Part shown: one piece after another, positions 1 through 6,319 of the stretch
How the letters are laid out: every line of letters starts with the position of its first letter
How positions within the stretch are numbered: position 1 is the first letter of the stretch
NCBI GenBank assembly: GCA_036374435.1
Contig: DASUTU010000050.1
Coordinates: forward strand, 1 to 22,219
Direction of reading: 5' to 3'
DNA length: 22,219 nucleotides
From: CALGFI01 sp036374435
Lineage (GTDB): Bacteria; Actinomycetota; UBA4738; HRBIN12
Notes under the pieces: generated by a model
Seen by the model: the letters and a program-made list of their open reading frames with translations, nothing else
The model's database searches: none
Told to the model about the DNA's origin: nothing
Program-made: the position numbers and the translations under genes

Positions 1-264
1 ACTTGCGGGGAGCTGCCCCTAGTACGAGAGGACCGGGGCGGACGAACCTCTGGTGTGCCAGTTGTCGCGCCAGCGGCACGGCTGGTTGGCCACGTTCGGA
101 AGAGATAAGCGCTGAAAGCATCTAAGTGCGAAGCTCGCCCCTAGATGAGGTCTCCCACAGGGTTGACCTGGTAAGGCCCCTCGCAGACTACGAGGTTGAT
201 AGGCCGGAGGTGTACGCGTGGCAACACGTTGAGCCGACCGGTACTAATAGGCCGAGGACTTGAC
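1..264 (+). rRNA. rrl: 23S ribosomal RNA, 3' end (partial)
   Basis: This is the last part of domain VI of large-subunit rRNA. The sarcin-ricin loop (AGTACGAGAGGACC) lies at 21-34, and the universal 3'-terminal region (GGTACTAATAGGCCGAGGAC, ending TTGACT) at about 240-265. The gene runs in from the left edge, so only about 264 nt are present. The 3' end is placed by analogy with other bacterial 23S genes and may be off by a few bases. Open reading frames across this stretch are spurious. Confidence 0.97.
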
Positions 265-356
265 TTCGCTCGCGCTCGCTATCGCAGTTCCCGAGCTCTG
301 CTCGGGGGCCGCGCTCCCATCGACGTCGGATCCCGCCACGCGGGAACGAGACGGCG
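265..356 (+). other. 23S-5S internal transcribed spacer
   Basis: A 92-nt spacer between 23S and 5S rRNA. It holds two compact hairpins. The first is CCCGAGC/GCTCGGG at 290-296 and 300-306 with a 3-nt loop. The second is TCCCGC/GCGGGA at 331-336 and 340-345 with a 3-nt loop. There is no tRNA. The hairpins are plausible processing signals for the precursor rRNA, but this role is inferred. Confidence 0.7.
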
Positions 357-474
357 TTTCGGTGGCTATGGCGGAGGGGTTACACCCGGTCCCATCCCGA
401 ACCCGGAAGTTAAGCCCTCCCGCGCCGATGGTACTGCCCGGGCGACCGGGTGGGAGAGTAGGTCGCCGCCGAGA
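357..474 (+). rRNA. rrf: 5S ribosomal RNA
   Basis: A complete 5S rRNA of about 118 nt. The conserved core CCGAACCCGGAAGTTAAG lies at about 397-414, followed by GATGGTACTGC and the GGGAGAGTAGGTCGCCGCC 3' region. The ends pair as helix I: GTTTCGGTGGC at 356-366 with GCCGCCGAGAC at 465-475, including two G-T wobbles. The TTTCGGTGGC start resembles the 5S of Streptomyces and other Actinobacteria. The exact mature ends are uncertain by 1-3 nt. Confidence 0.96.
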
Positions 475-484
475 CATCTTCGCG

Positions 485-515
485 AACGAGCCGCCTTCGG
501 GCGGCTCGTTCCGTT
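485..515 (+). terminator. rRNA operon intrinsic terminator
   Basis: A perfect 11-bp stem AACGAGCCGCC/GGCGGCTCGTT (485-495 and 500-510) closed by a TTCG tetraloop (496-499), followed by the weakly T-rich CCGTTT. It lies 10 nt past the 5S rRNA and is the clearest terminator in the window. Confidence 0.9.
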
Positions 516-521
516 TCCGGG

Positions 522-552
522 TTGCGTCGGCTCGGCGGCTCGCGGGTAGGCT
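522..552 (+). promoter_or_regulatory. Candidate promoter of the first TPR gene (leaderless type)
   Basis: A -35-like TTGCGT (522-527) and a -10-like TAGGCT (547-552) are separated by 19 bp. The ATG at 561 lies 8 nt after the -10 box, so the transcript could start at or very near the start codon. No Shine-Dalgarno sequence precedes this ATG, which fits leaderless translation, common in Actinobacteria. Pattern matching by eye only. Confidence 0.4.
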
Positions 553-560
553 CCCGGGCG

Positions 561-1253
561 ATGCCGAAGGCGTTCCGACCCCGACCCGGCCCCCGCGCGG
601 CGCCACAACGCCGCCGACGCGGCGGCCTGCCGGCCGACGTCGTCTCGGAGCTACGCCATGCGGCCCGGGCGGGCAAGGCGGACGTGGCCATCACGCGCCT
701 GGAGCGGGCGGCGGAGCTCCTGTCCCGAGGCGACGCACGCGGCGCCCTCGCCGAGGCCCAGAAGGCCAAACAGCTCGCCCCGCGTTCGGCGGCCGTGCGC
801 GAGGTCCTCGGCCTGGCCCTGTATTCGCTCGAGCGGTTCCGCGAGGCCCTGACGGAGATGCAGGCGTACCGGCGGATGTCCGGCCGAGCCGATCAGAACC
901 ACATCATCGCCGACTGCCTGCGAGCGGTGGGCCGGCCGGACCGGGCCGTCCCACTCGCCGAGGAGGCCCTGGCCACCCGGGGGGTGCCGCTGGCCGCACG
1001 AACCGAGGCCGTCATCGTGGCCGCGAGCGCCCTGGCCGATCAGGGCAAGCTCGATCAGGCCCTCGGACTTCTGCGGAGGGTCCGCACGCGTGAAGACGTC
1101 GCAGGCCCCGAGGTGTTGCGCGTCTGGTACGTGACCGGCGACATCCTGGAGCGGTCGGGGCGCCGCGAGGAAGCCAAACGCGAGTTCCGCAAGGTCCTTC
1201 GGCACGACGCGTCGGCCTTCGACACGGCCGAGCGAGTCGCTCAGCTCTCCTGA
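561..1253 (+). CDS. TPR-repeat protein (Rv1691-like)
   Basis: 230 aa. After a basic, Arg/Pro-rich N-terminus (1-22) comes an all-helical protein with tetratricopeptide-like helix pairs, for example GDARGALAEAQKA (about 57-69), ERFREALTEM (91-100), GRPDRAVPLAEEAL (124-137), GKLDQALGLL (162-171) and GRREEAKREF (200-209). The stretch YRRMSG...ADCLRAVGRPDRA resembles, as I recall it, the TPR protein preceding the HAD phosphatase and tlyA genes in Mycobacterium and Streptomyces, so this is probably its orthologue. TPR proteins act as protein-binding scaffolds; the partner is unknown. ATG 561 was chosen over an in-frame TTG at 522, which falls in the likely -35 box. The 3' end overlaps the convergent MBL gene by 13 bp. 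Confidence 0.85.
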   Translation: MPKAFRPRPGPRAAPQRRRRGGLPADVVSELRHAARAGKADVAITRLERAAELLSRGDARGALAEAQKAKQLAPRSAAVREVLGLALYSLERFREALTEMQAYRRMSGRADQNHIIADCLRAVGRPDRAVPLAEEALATRGVPLAARTEAVIVAASALADQGKLDQALGLLRRVRTREDVAGPEVLRVWYVTGDILERSGRREEAKREFRKVLRHDASAFDTAERVAQLS

Positions 1254-2182
1254 GCCCGGAGCTGCCAATAACGACGGATGCCCATCGCATTCATCCGCAC
1301 GCTCGAGAGCGTCTCGAGCCGGTCGAGATCGAGCTCGGCTTCCGCGCCGGTCGCGGCGTCGGCCCGGGCCACCTCGCGAAGGACGGCGACGATCTCGTCC
1401 AGGTCCTCGGTCCGCTCCATGGTCGTGCGAACCGCATCCGTCCAGTCCCGGAACCGTTTGGCGGCGAGATCGCAGATGCGGTCCACCTCGCGGACCGGGC
1501 CAAAGTGTGAGAACAACACCAGCTCGCCGGCCAGCCGGCGGATGCGCTCGATGCTCTCGAGCGCGAGCTCGAGGTCGTAGTCCGGCGGGGGCGTGGCCGG
1601 GCGCAGCACCGCCTGGTCGGGCGGATGGATCCCGAGGGCGTCGCCGGTGAACACCGCGCCGGTCGCCGAGTCGACCAGGGCGACGTGGTGTTGGGCGTGC
1701 CCCGGCGTGGCTGCGACCTGGAGCGATCGGTCGCCGAGCGGGATCCGATCGCCGTCTCCCAGGCTTTGGATCCGTTGCGCCGGAACGGGGATCACCTCAC
1801 CGAACAATCGCGCCAGGCCGTCGTCGCCGTAGATCCGCGCGGCGCTGGCCACCAGGCGCTGCGGGTCGGCCAGGTGCCGGGCCCCGCGCTCATGGACCCA
1901 CACCGTCGCCCTGCGATAGCGGCGGCACAGGGCGCCGACCCCCCCGGCGTGGTCGAGATGGATGTGGGTCACGACGATGTGCGCGAGGTCGTCCGGCCCG
2001 ACGCCGAGCGCGTCCAGCCCCGAGATCACGTGCCCGGCGGAGCGGGTGGGACCGGTCTCGACGACGGCCGGCTGGGATCCGCTCAGCAGGTAGGCGGCCG
2101 TGTACCTCTCGCGCCCGCCGAAGAACGTGTCGATCGCCGTCACCGCAGGGGCGACCTCGAACACGACGGGCTCGACGTTCAC
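1241..2182 (-). CDS. Metallo-beta-lactamase-fold hydrolase
   Basis: 313 aa from a GTG at 2182 (protein begins MNVEPVVFEV). All zinc ligands of the MBL fold are visible: THIHLDHAGG (HxHxDH), the later His in TPGHAQHH, the Asp of FTGDALG and the His of LFSHFGP. The family includes glyoxalase II-like thioesterases, lactonases and quorum-quenching enzymes. A C-terminal helical region of about 100 residues follows the core. The substrate cannot be read from the sequence. The open frame extends upstream to 2281, but that part is Arg/Pro-rich and overlaps the ssb-like start region, so it is unlikely to be translated. The gene is divergent from the SSB-like gene and convergent with the TPR gene. Confidence 0.88.
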   Translation of the reverse strand: MNVEPVVFEVAPAVTAIDTFFGGRERYTAAYLLSGSQPAVVETGPTRSAGHVISGLDALGVGPDDLAHIVVTHIHLDHAGGVGALCRRYRRATVWVHERGARHLADPQRLVASAARIYGDDGLARLFGEVIPVPAQRIQSLGDGDRIPLGDRSLQVAATPGHAQHHVALVDSATGAVFTGDALGIHPPDQAVLRPATPPPDYDLELALESIERIRRLAGELVLFSHFGPVREVDRICDLAAKRFRDWTDAVRTTMERTEDLDEIVAVLREVARADAATGAEAELDLDRLETLSSVRMNAMGIRRYWQLRAQES

Positions 2183-2242
2183 GCCGGCGAGTCTACGGGG
2201 CTCTCGCGCGCACAGGGGCGGGAGGCTGTCGGTGGCGGGTGG

Positions 2243-2267
2243 TACCGTCCGCCGCCGAAGGGAGGAG
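2243..2267 (+). promoter_or_regulatory. Candidate -10 box and RBS of the SSB-like gene
   Basis: A TAnnnT box (TACCGT, 2243-2248) precedes a strong Shine-Dalgarno GGAGGAG (2261-2267), which sits 7 nt before the ATG at 2275. No convincing -35 is seen. The RBS decides the start: the in-frame upstream start at 2239 would lie before the -10 box. Confidence 0.4.
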
Positions 2268-2274
2268 TCGGGAC

Positions 2275-2604
2275 ATGGCAACCAAGAACGTGTCGGTCAA
2301 CGTCGTCGTGCTCGCCGGCACCGTCTCGGCCGAGCCGGTCGAACGACGGATGCCGTCGGGCGACGAGCTCACCGAGCTCCGGCTCTCCGTTCCGGAGGCG
2401 GGGAAACGCCTCCTCCCCCTTCCCGTCGCCGCTTGGCACCGTGACGTGGGCAAACGCGCGTTGAAAGGTCTCGGCAAGGGCGACGACGTGCTCGTCTACG
2501 GCCAACTGGTCCGGCGGTTCTACCGGAGCGGAGCGGGCGCCAGGAGCCTGACCGAGGTGGTGGCCTCCGGGATCAAGAAGCTCCAGCAGGTCGAGGACGA
2601 GTAG
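2275..2604 (+). CDS. Short single-stranded-DNA-binding-protein-like OB-fold protein
   Basis: 109 aa. The pattern matches a bacterial SSB OB fold: VVVLAGTVSAEPVERRMPSG (N-terminal strand and L12 region), ELRLSVPE, PVAAWHRDVGKRAL, GKGDDVLVYGQLVRRFY and LTEVVASGIKKL. These align in order with SSB motifs such as NxVxLxGRL, PSGxxV, VxAWGKLAE, KGxxVxVEGRL and TEVVA. The usual disordered linker and acidic C-terminal tip (DDDIPF type) that recruits partner proteins is absent; the protein ends QQVEDE. It may be an accessory SSB paralogue rather than the main replicative SSB. The gene stands alone and ends 5 bp from the convergent DUF1015 gene. Confidence 0.8.
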   Translation: MATKNVSVNVVVLAGTVSAEPVERRMPSGDELTELRLSVPEAGKRLLPLPVAAWHRDVGKRALKGLGKGDDVLVYGQLVRRFYRSGAGARSLTEVVASGIKKLQQVEDE

Positions 2605-2609
2605 GCCGG

Positions 2610-3782
2610 TCAGACGCCGTCGTACGGCCGGATGACGAGCCCGGTGCGGGGCTTGGGCCAGAAGAACGTCGACTTCTGCGGCAGGCTGTCCCCGCGGTCC
2701 ACGACCGTTCGGATCGTCCTGGCTTCGGTGGCCGGGAGCAAGTAGGCGGCGACGGCGTCGCGGGCCCGCACGGCCGCCTCGGCGGCAACGGCGTCGGGCG
2801 TGTATCGAAGATGGTCGTCGCGACCGGCGAGCCGTTGCTCGTGCAGGCGGCAGACGACGGGCGGCGTCCCGGCGACCTCGTCCACGCGATGCACCAGGGC
2901 GCCGTCCTCCCACGTGACGACGCCGTACCACAGCTTGTCGTCGTCCACCGACTCGAGCACCTCCTCCAGGTCTCGCACCCGGGCGCCACCCGTCGGCGGC
3001 TCCCCGTCGGTCTGGACGCGGTGGTACGGCAGGACCGGAGGCTGCTCGAGCGTGGCGTCCACCACGAACATCATCGCGAGGTCCCACGGCCCCGCGCCGT
3101 GTTCAACGCGCTGCTCGTCCCGGTACCGGAGCGCGGTCGCGTATCGGTGGTGGCCGTCGGCGATCAGCAGCGATACACCGCTCAGATGGCCGTGGACCTC
3201 GGGCTCGGGATCGGCCGTCCACGCCAGGTGTTCGACCCCGTCCACGTCGACCAGACGCACCTCGGGCTCGCCCGCGGTGGCGCGGTCGAGCCAGTCCGCG
3301 AGCTCCCGGCTCGGACCCTCGAACACGGCGTACACGCTCGACAGGTTGGCGCGCAGGGCGCGGAGCAACCGGAGACGGTCGGTGACGGGACCGGCCATGG
3401 TTCGTTCGTGGGGGACGATCCCGTCCCCGAGCTCCTCGAGCTCGACGGCCCCCACCACCCCGCGAACCCGGCGCGGTCGTCCGTGCAGCGAGAAGCGCAT
3501 CTCGTACGGGTAATAGGCCTCGGACCGGGTGGGGACGAGGACCCCATCCTCCCGCCAGGCCCGCAGCTCCCGTGCGGCCTCCGTGTAGCGCTCGTCGTCG
3601 TTGTCGAACCTCCCCGGGGTTCGTCCGAGATCCAGGCGGATCACGTTGTAGGGGCTGGAGGCGAGCAGGCGCGCGTGCTCCCCCGGCGAGATCACGTCGT
3701 AAGGTGGTGCGGTTACGCGTTCGAGCGACCCCACGCGCGCGGGGTCGAACCGCAGGCCGACGAACGGGTGGAGGCGGGGCAC
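2610..3782 (-). CDS. DUF1015 family protein
   Basis: 390 aa from a GTG at 3782, beginning MPRLHPFVGL. Family hallmarks run in order: APPYDVIS (25-32), PHERTM (124-129), IADGHHRYATAL (207-218), LPYHRV (251-256), and near the end PQKSTFFWPKPRTG. This is the DUF1015 (PF06245) signature. The length is close to the family's usual 400-430 residues. The biochemical role is not established. Some members lie beside serine-biosynthesis genes and the fold is thought related to ParB/Srx-type serine kinases (from memory). No serine gene is nearby here. The gene starts 5 bp from the divergent second TPR gene. Confidence 0.88.
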   Translation of the reverse strand: MPRLHPFVGLRFDPARVGSLERVTAPPYDVISPGEHARLLASSPYNVIRLDLGRTPGRFDNDDERYTEAARELRAWREDGVLVPTRSEAYYPYEMRFSLHGRPRRVRGVVGAVELEELGDGIVPHERTMAGPVTDRLRLLRALRANLSSVYAVFEGPSRELADWLDRATAGEPEVRLVDVDGVEHLAWTADPEPEVHGHLSGVSLLIADGHHRYATALRYRDEQRVEHGAGPWDLAMMFVVDATLEQPPVLPYHRVQTDGEPPTGGARVRDLEEVLESVDDDKLWYGVVTWEDGALVHRVDEVAGTPPVVCRLHEQRLAGRDDHLRYTPDAVAAEAAVRARDAVAAYLLPATEARTIRTVVDRGDSLPQKSTFFWPKPRTGLVIRPYDGV

Positions 3783-3794
3783 GGACCATGTATA
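3783..3794 (-). promoter_or_regulatory. Candidate leaderless -10 box of the DUF1015 gene
   Basis: Reading the minus strand, TATACA (3794 down to 3789) lies 6 nt before the GTG start at 3782. That is the spacing expected if transcription begins at the start codon. No Shine-Dalgarno is possible in the few bases left. The box overlaps the first codons of the divergent TPR gene. Visual match of 4/6 to TATAAT. Confidence 0.35.
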
Positions 3795-4168
3795 GCAGGC
3801 GTTCCGGCGGCGACGGCGAGTCGGCCTACGAGCTGTTCTCCCGGGGGGTCGGGCTGCTGTCGGACGGGCGTCCGCACCAGGCGGCCATCCCCCTGGCCCG
3901 GGCCAAGCTCCTGGAGCCCGAGAAGGCCTCGATCCGCGAGGCGCTGGCGCGGGCCCTGTTCATGTCCGGCCGGGTTCGGTGGGCGCGACGTGAGTTCGCC
4001 AAGGCGGTCCAGATCGAGCCGGCCAGTGACTACGCGCATTTCGGGCTGGCCCTGGCGTGTGAGCGGACGGGGGAGCGGACCCGGGCGATCGGGCACCTCA
4101 AGCTCGCGATCGCCATGCGCCCGGGCGTCGAGCACTACGAACGGGCGCTCGCCCGCCTGGCCGGTTGA
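3788..4168 (+). CDS. Small TPR-repeat protein
   Basis: 126 aa made of three tetratricopeptide units at about 13-46, 47-80 and 81-114, with typical residues GRPHQAAIPLARAKLLEP, GRVRWARREFAKAVQIEP and GERTRAIGHLKLAIAMRP. There is no signal peptide or membrane segment, so it is probably a cytosolic adaptor. A GGAGG (3770-3774) lies 13 nt before the ATG, longer than ideal, and is encoded within the divergent DUF1015 gene. The stop TGA overlaps the ATG of the HAD phosphatase by one base (TGATG), so the two are likely translated together. Confidence 0.87.
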   Translation: MYSRRSGGDGESAYELFSRGVGLLSDGRPHQAAIPLARAKLLEPEKASIREALARALFMSGRVRWARREFAKAVQIEPASDYAHFGLALACERTGERTRAIGHLKLAIAMRPGVEHYERALARLAG

Positions 4169-4944
4169 TGCTGGCCGCGGCCTACGACCTCCTGGTGTTC
4201 GACCTGGACGGGGTGCTGTACCGGGGGGACGACCCCGTGCCCCACGCCCCCGAGGTGATGGCGGTGGTGCGCCGCGCGGGCGTTCGGCCCAGCTTCCTGA
4301 CGAACAACTCCTCGCGCACCCCGGAGCAGGTCGCGGCCAAGCTCCGGAGCGTGGGGATCGCGGCCGATCCCGGCGAGGTCGTGACCTCGGCGCTCGCCAC
4401 CGCGGACCTGCTGCGGGGCCGGGGCGGCGGGACGGCCTACGTGGTCGGGCAGGAGGGGATCCGGCGAGCCCTGACGGAGGCGGGCATCCGGATCCTTGAC
4501 GGCGAGCCCGACCGGGTGGACCACGTCGTGATGGGGATCGACCTCGAGGTGACGTACTCGAAGCTCCGCGTGGCCTGTGAGCTCGTGCAGCGGGGGGCGG
4601 CGCTGATCGCGACCAACCCCGACCGGTCGCTGCCGGCGGTGGGCTCCGTCTGGCCGGGCGCCGGGGCGCTCCTGGCCGTGATCACGGAGACCACCGGGGT
4701 CGCGGCGGAGGTGGTGGGCAAACCCTTCGCCCCGGTCTTCCGGGCAGCCCGGCAGCGCGCGGAGGCCACGACGCCGTTGGTCGTGGGCGACCGGCTGGAC
4801 ACCGACATCGCCGGGGCCGAGGCCCTCGGGTGGGATTCGCTGCTGGTGCTCACGGGGGTCACGAGCAGGGAGGAGGCGGAGGCGTCCCCGGTCCGGCCGA
4901 CGTTCGTCGCCGAAGACCTGCGGGCGCTGGTCGCCGAGCCGTGA
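4168..4944 (+). CDS. HAD-IIA family phosphatase (NagD / glycerol-3-phosphate phosphatase type)
   Basis: 258 aa with all four HAD motifs: I, FDLDGVLYRG (11-20; nucleophile D12, acid/base D14); II, FLTNNSS (43-49); III, GKP with K185; IV, VGDRLDTDIAGA (206-217). The order and the cap between motifs II and III are those of subfamily IIA (NagD, p-nitrophenylphosphatase, phosphoglycolate phosphatase). At this position in M. tuberculosis (Rv1692) the orthologue is described, to my knowledge, as a glycerol-3-phosphate phosphatase, so a role in recycling glycerol from phospholipid turnover is reasonable but inferred. Start ATG 4168 overlaps the upstream TPR stop; a TTG directly before it is an alternative. 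Confidence 0.92.
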   Translation: MLAAAYDLLVFDLDGVLYRGDDPVPHAPEVMAVVRRAGVRPSFLTNNSSRTPEQVAAKLRSVGIAADPGEVVTSALATADLLRGRGGGTAYVVGQEGIRRALTEAGIRILDGEPDRVDHVVMGIDLEVTYSKLRVACELVQRGAALIATNPDRSLPAVGSVWPGAGALLAVITETTGVAAEVVGKPFAPVFRAARQRAEATTPLVVGDRLDTDIAGAEALGWDSLLVLTGVTSREEAEASPVRPTFVAEDLRALVAEP

Positions 4945-4974
4945 CGCCGGTCGCCGAGCGCCGGCGCCCGAAGG

Positions 4975-5775
4975 TCACCACGGGGCGGGCCCCGGTGACA
5001 CCCCGGGGAAGCTGCGCCGACGGCTCGGGCGGTAGAAGAGCCAGGCAACCACCGCCCCGAACACGAACCCTCCGATGTGCGCCCAGTAGGCGACACCGCC
5101 CACGAGGTCGCTGCCGAGCTGGCCGACCCCGGAGAACACCTGGAGCAGGAACCAGGCCACGAGCACGAAGACGGCCGGGACCTGGACCACGGTGATGAAG
5201 AAGAAGATCACGAGCGTGGTCACCCGGGCGTGCGGGAACAACACGGCGTACGCCCCCAGCACCGCGCCGATGGCGCCGGACGCGCCGAGGCTCGGCACGA
5301 CCGAGCTTGGGTCGAAGGCGATCTGGAGACCGGACGCGGCCAGCCCGCCCAGGACGTAGAAGAGCGGGAACGCGACGTAGCCCAGCCGGTCCTCGACGTT
5401 GTTGCCGAACACCCACAGGAACAACATGTTCCCGGCGATGTGCAGCCATCCCCCGTGGAGGAACATCGCCGCGAACGTCGAGACCACCCAGCTCTTGTCG
5501 GGACACTCCTCCTGAAGCAGCCCCTGGAGCCGACCAACCCCGAGCCCGAGCTCCTCCTCGAGCGCCCGGCGGGCGTCCACCCCGCCGCTCGCGAGGTTCT
5601 CCTGGTGGGTCACCTCGTAGGGGATCTGCGCGTTGCAGAAGTAGAACAGGTCCTGCTCGCGCTGGGTCCCGAACGTGGGCTGCCAGAGAAGGAAGATCGC
5701 CACGTTCGCCGCGATCAATCCGAGGGTGAGGACGGGCGCCCGGTGGGTCGGGTTCGCGTCTCGGATGGGGATCAC
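4975..5775 (-). CDS. Rhomboid family intramembrane serine protease
   Basis: 266 aa. It begins cytosolically (MIPIRDANPT), followed by TM1 (about 14-31) and a long loop of about 70 residues. The rhomboid core comes next: HGGWLHIAGNMLFLWVFGNNVED (107-129), GASGAIG with nucleophile S166, and YWAHIGGFVFG with H233 as dyad partner. Several more hydrophobic segments lie between, ending with a short Arg/Pro-rich tail. It should cleave membrane-protein substrates within the bilayer; these are unknown. Start GTG 5775 has a good RBS, GGAGG (plus-strand CCTCC at 5784-5788) 8 nt upstream. A minus-strand TACGCT (5810-5805) could be the -10. It is convergent with the HAD gene, with a 30-bp gap. Confidence 0.93.
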   Translation of the reverse strand: MIPIRDANPTHRAPVLTLGLIAANVAIFLLWQPTFGTQREQDLFYFCNAQIPYEVTHQENLASGGVDARRALEEELGLGVGRLQGLLQEECPDKSWVVSTFAAMFLHGGWLHIAGNMLFLWVFGNNVEDRLGYVAFPLFYVLGGLAASGLQIAFDPSSVVPSLGASGAIGAVLGAYAVLFPHARVTTLVIFFFITVVQVPAVFVLVAWFLLQVFSGVGQLGSDLVGGVAYWAHIGGFVFGAVVAWLFYRPSRRRSFPGVSPGPAPW

Positions 5776-5851
5776 GCGCCGGCCCTCCGTCGGGACATCG
5801 GGCGAGCGTAACAGCGTGCCCTCGTCTCGAGGCCGCCGCCCCCGAGAGGAG

Positions 5852-5857
5852 TATCCT
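5852..5857 (+). promoter_or_regulatory. Candidate -10 box upstream of the phasin-like gene
   Basis: TATCCT in the 125-bp divergent region between the rhomboid gene (-) and the coiled-coil gene (+). It would give a leader of about 35-40 nt carrying the AAGGAG RBS (5890-5895). No clear -35 is present. It could drive the tlyA-nadK-recN unit. Confidence 0.3.
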
Positions 5858-5900
5858 GACGGTTCAGGGGCGATGCCCGCGGCGACCCGAAGGAGTGCCC

Positions 5901-6314
5901 ATGGCCGTGAACGAGGTTCGTCGATACATGGAGGCGGCGGTCGGCAAGCTCTCGCCCAAGAAGGCCCAGGAGCTGGCGAAGTCGCTGACGAAGGGGCAGG
6001 GCAAGGAGCAGGTCACGAAGGCCGCGCAGGATCTGATGGCCTGGTCCAACAAGAACCGTGAACGCCTGGGTGAGCTGGTCCGAACGGAGGTTCGCTCACA
6101 GCTGAAGCAGCTCGGCGTGGCCTCTCGCGACGAGGTCGAATCGCTCCGGCGGCGGGTGCGGGACCTCGAGAAGGCCCAGAAGGCCCGGCCTCGTTCGACC
6201 GCGAAACGTTCGACCGCGAAACGTTCGACCGGGAAGGGCTCCTCGGCCACGACCGCCAAGACGACCGGCACCGAGGGCGCCGCGGCCGAAGGCGGCGCCT
6301 CCTCCTCGGCCTGA
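5901..6314 (+). CDS. Phasin/UbiK-like coiled-coil protein with basic Ser/Thr/Ala tail
   Basis: 137 aa. Residues about 1-95 are helical and amphipathic (VNEVRRYMEAAVGKLS, then QLKQLGVASRDEVESLRRRVRDLEKAQ). The pattern of a helix followed by LGVxSRDEVexLRxRVxxLE is seen in phasin-family and BMFP/UbiK-type accessory proteins, which trimerise through the C-terminal coiled coil. After about residue 97 comes a low-complexity tail with three STxKx units (STAKR, STAKR, STGKG), then Thr/Gly/Ala. RBS AAGGAG 5 nt before ATG 5901 supports this start over GTG 5895. M. tuberculosis has a small protein, Rv1693, at this place; whether it is homologous is unclear. Function unknown. Confidence 0.8.
   Translation: MAVNEVRRYMEAAVGKLSPKKAQELAKSLTKGQGKEQVTKAAQDLMAWSNKNRERLGELVRTEVRSQLKQLGVASRDEVESLRRRVRDLEKAQKARPRSTAKRSTAKRSTGKGSSATTAKTTGTEGAAAEGGASSSA
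6192..6234 (+). repeat. 15-nt tandem repeat inside the coiled-coil gene
   Basis: The unit CGTTCGACCGCGAAA recurs at a 15-nt period for nearly three copies, encoding STAKR, STAKR and STGKG. The first copies are identical at the DNA level, which suggests recent slippage or duplication. Confidence 0.75.
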
Positions 6315-6319
6315 CGAGG

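Noticed and set aside
196..1093. Open frames over the 23S/5S rRNA region
   Set aside because: The sequence is structural RNA; the frames are chance.
2811..4499. Plus-strand open frame of 562 codons across DUF1015, TPR and HAD genes
   Set aside because: It crosses three well-supported genes in the wrong frame and has no domain resemblance.
4945..4974. Possible bidirectional terminator between the HAD and rhomboid genes
   Set aside because: Only a weak GCCGG/CCGGC pairing with no T-run; not enough to call.
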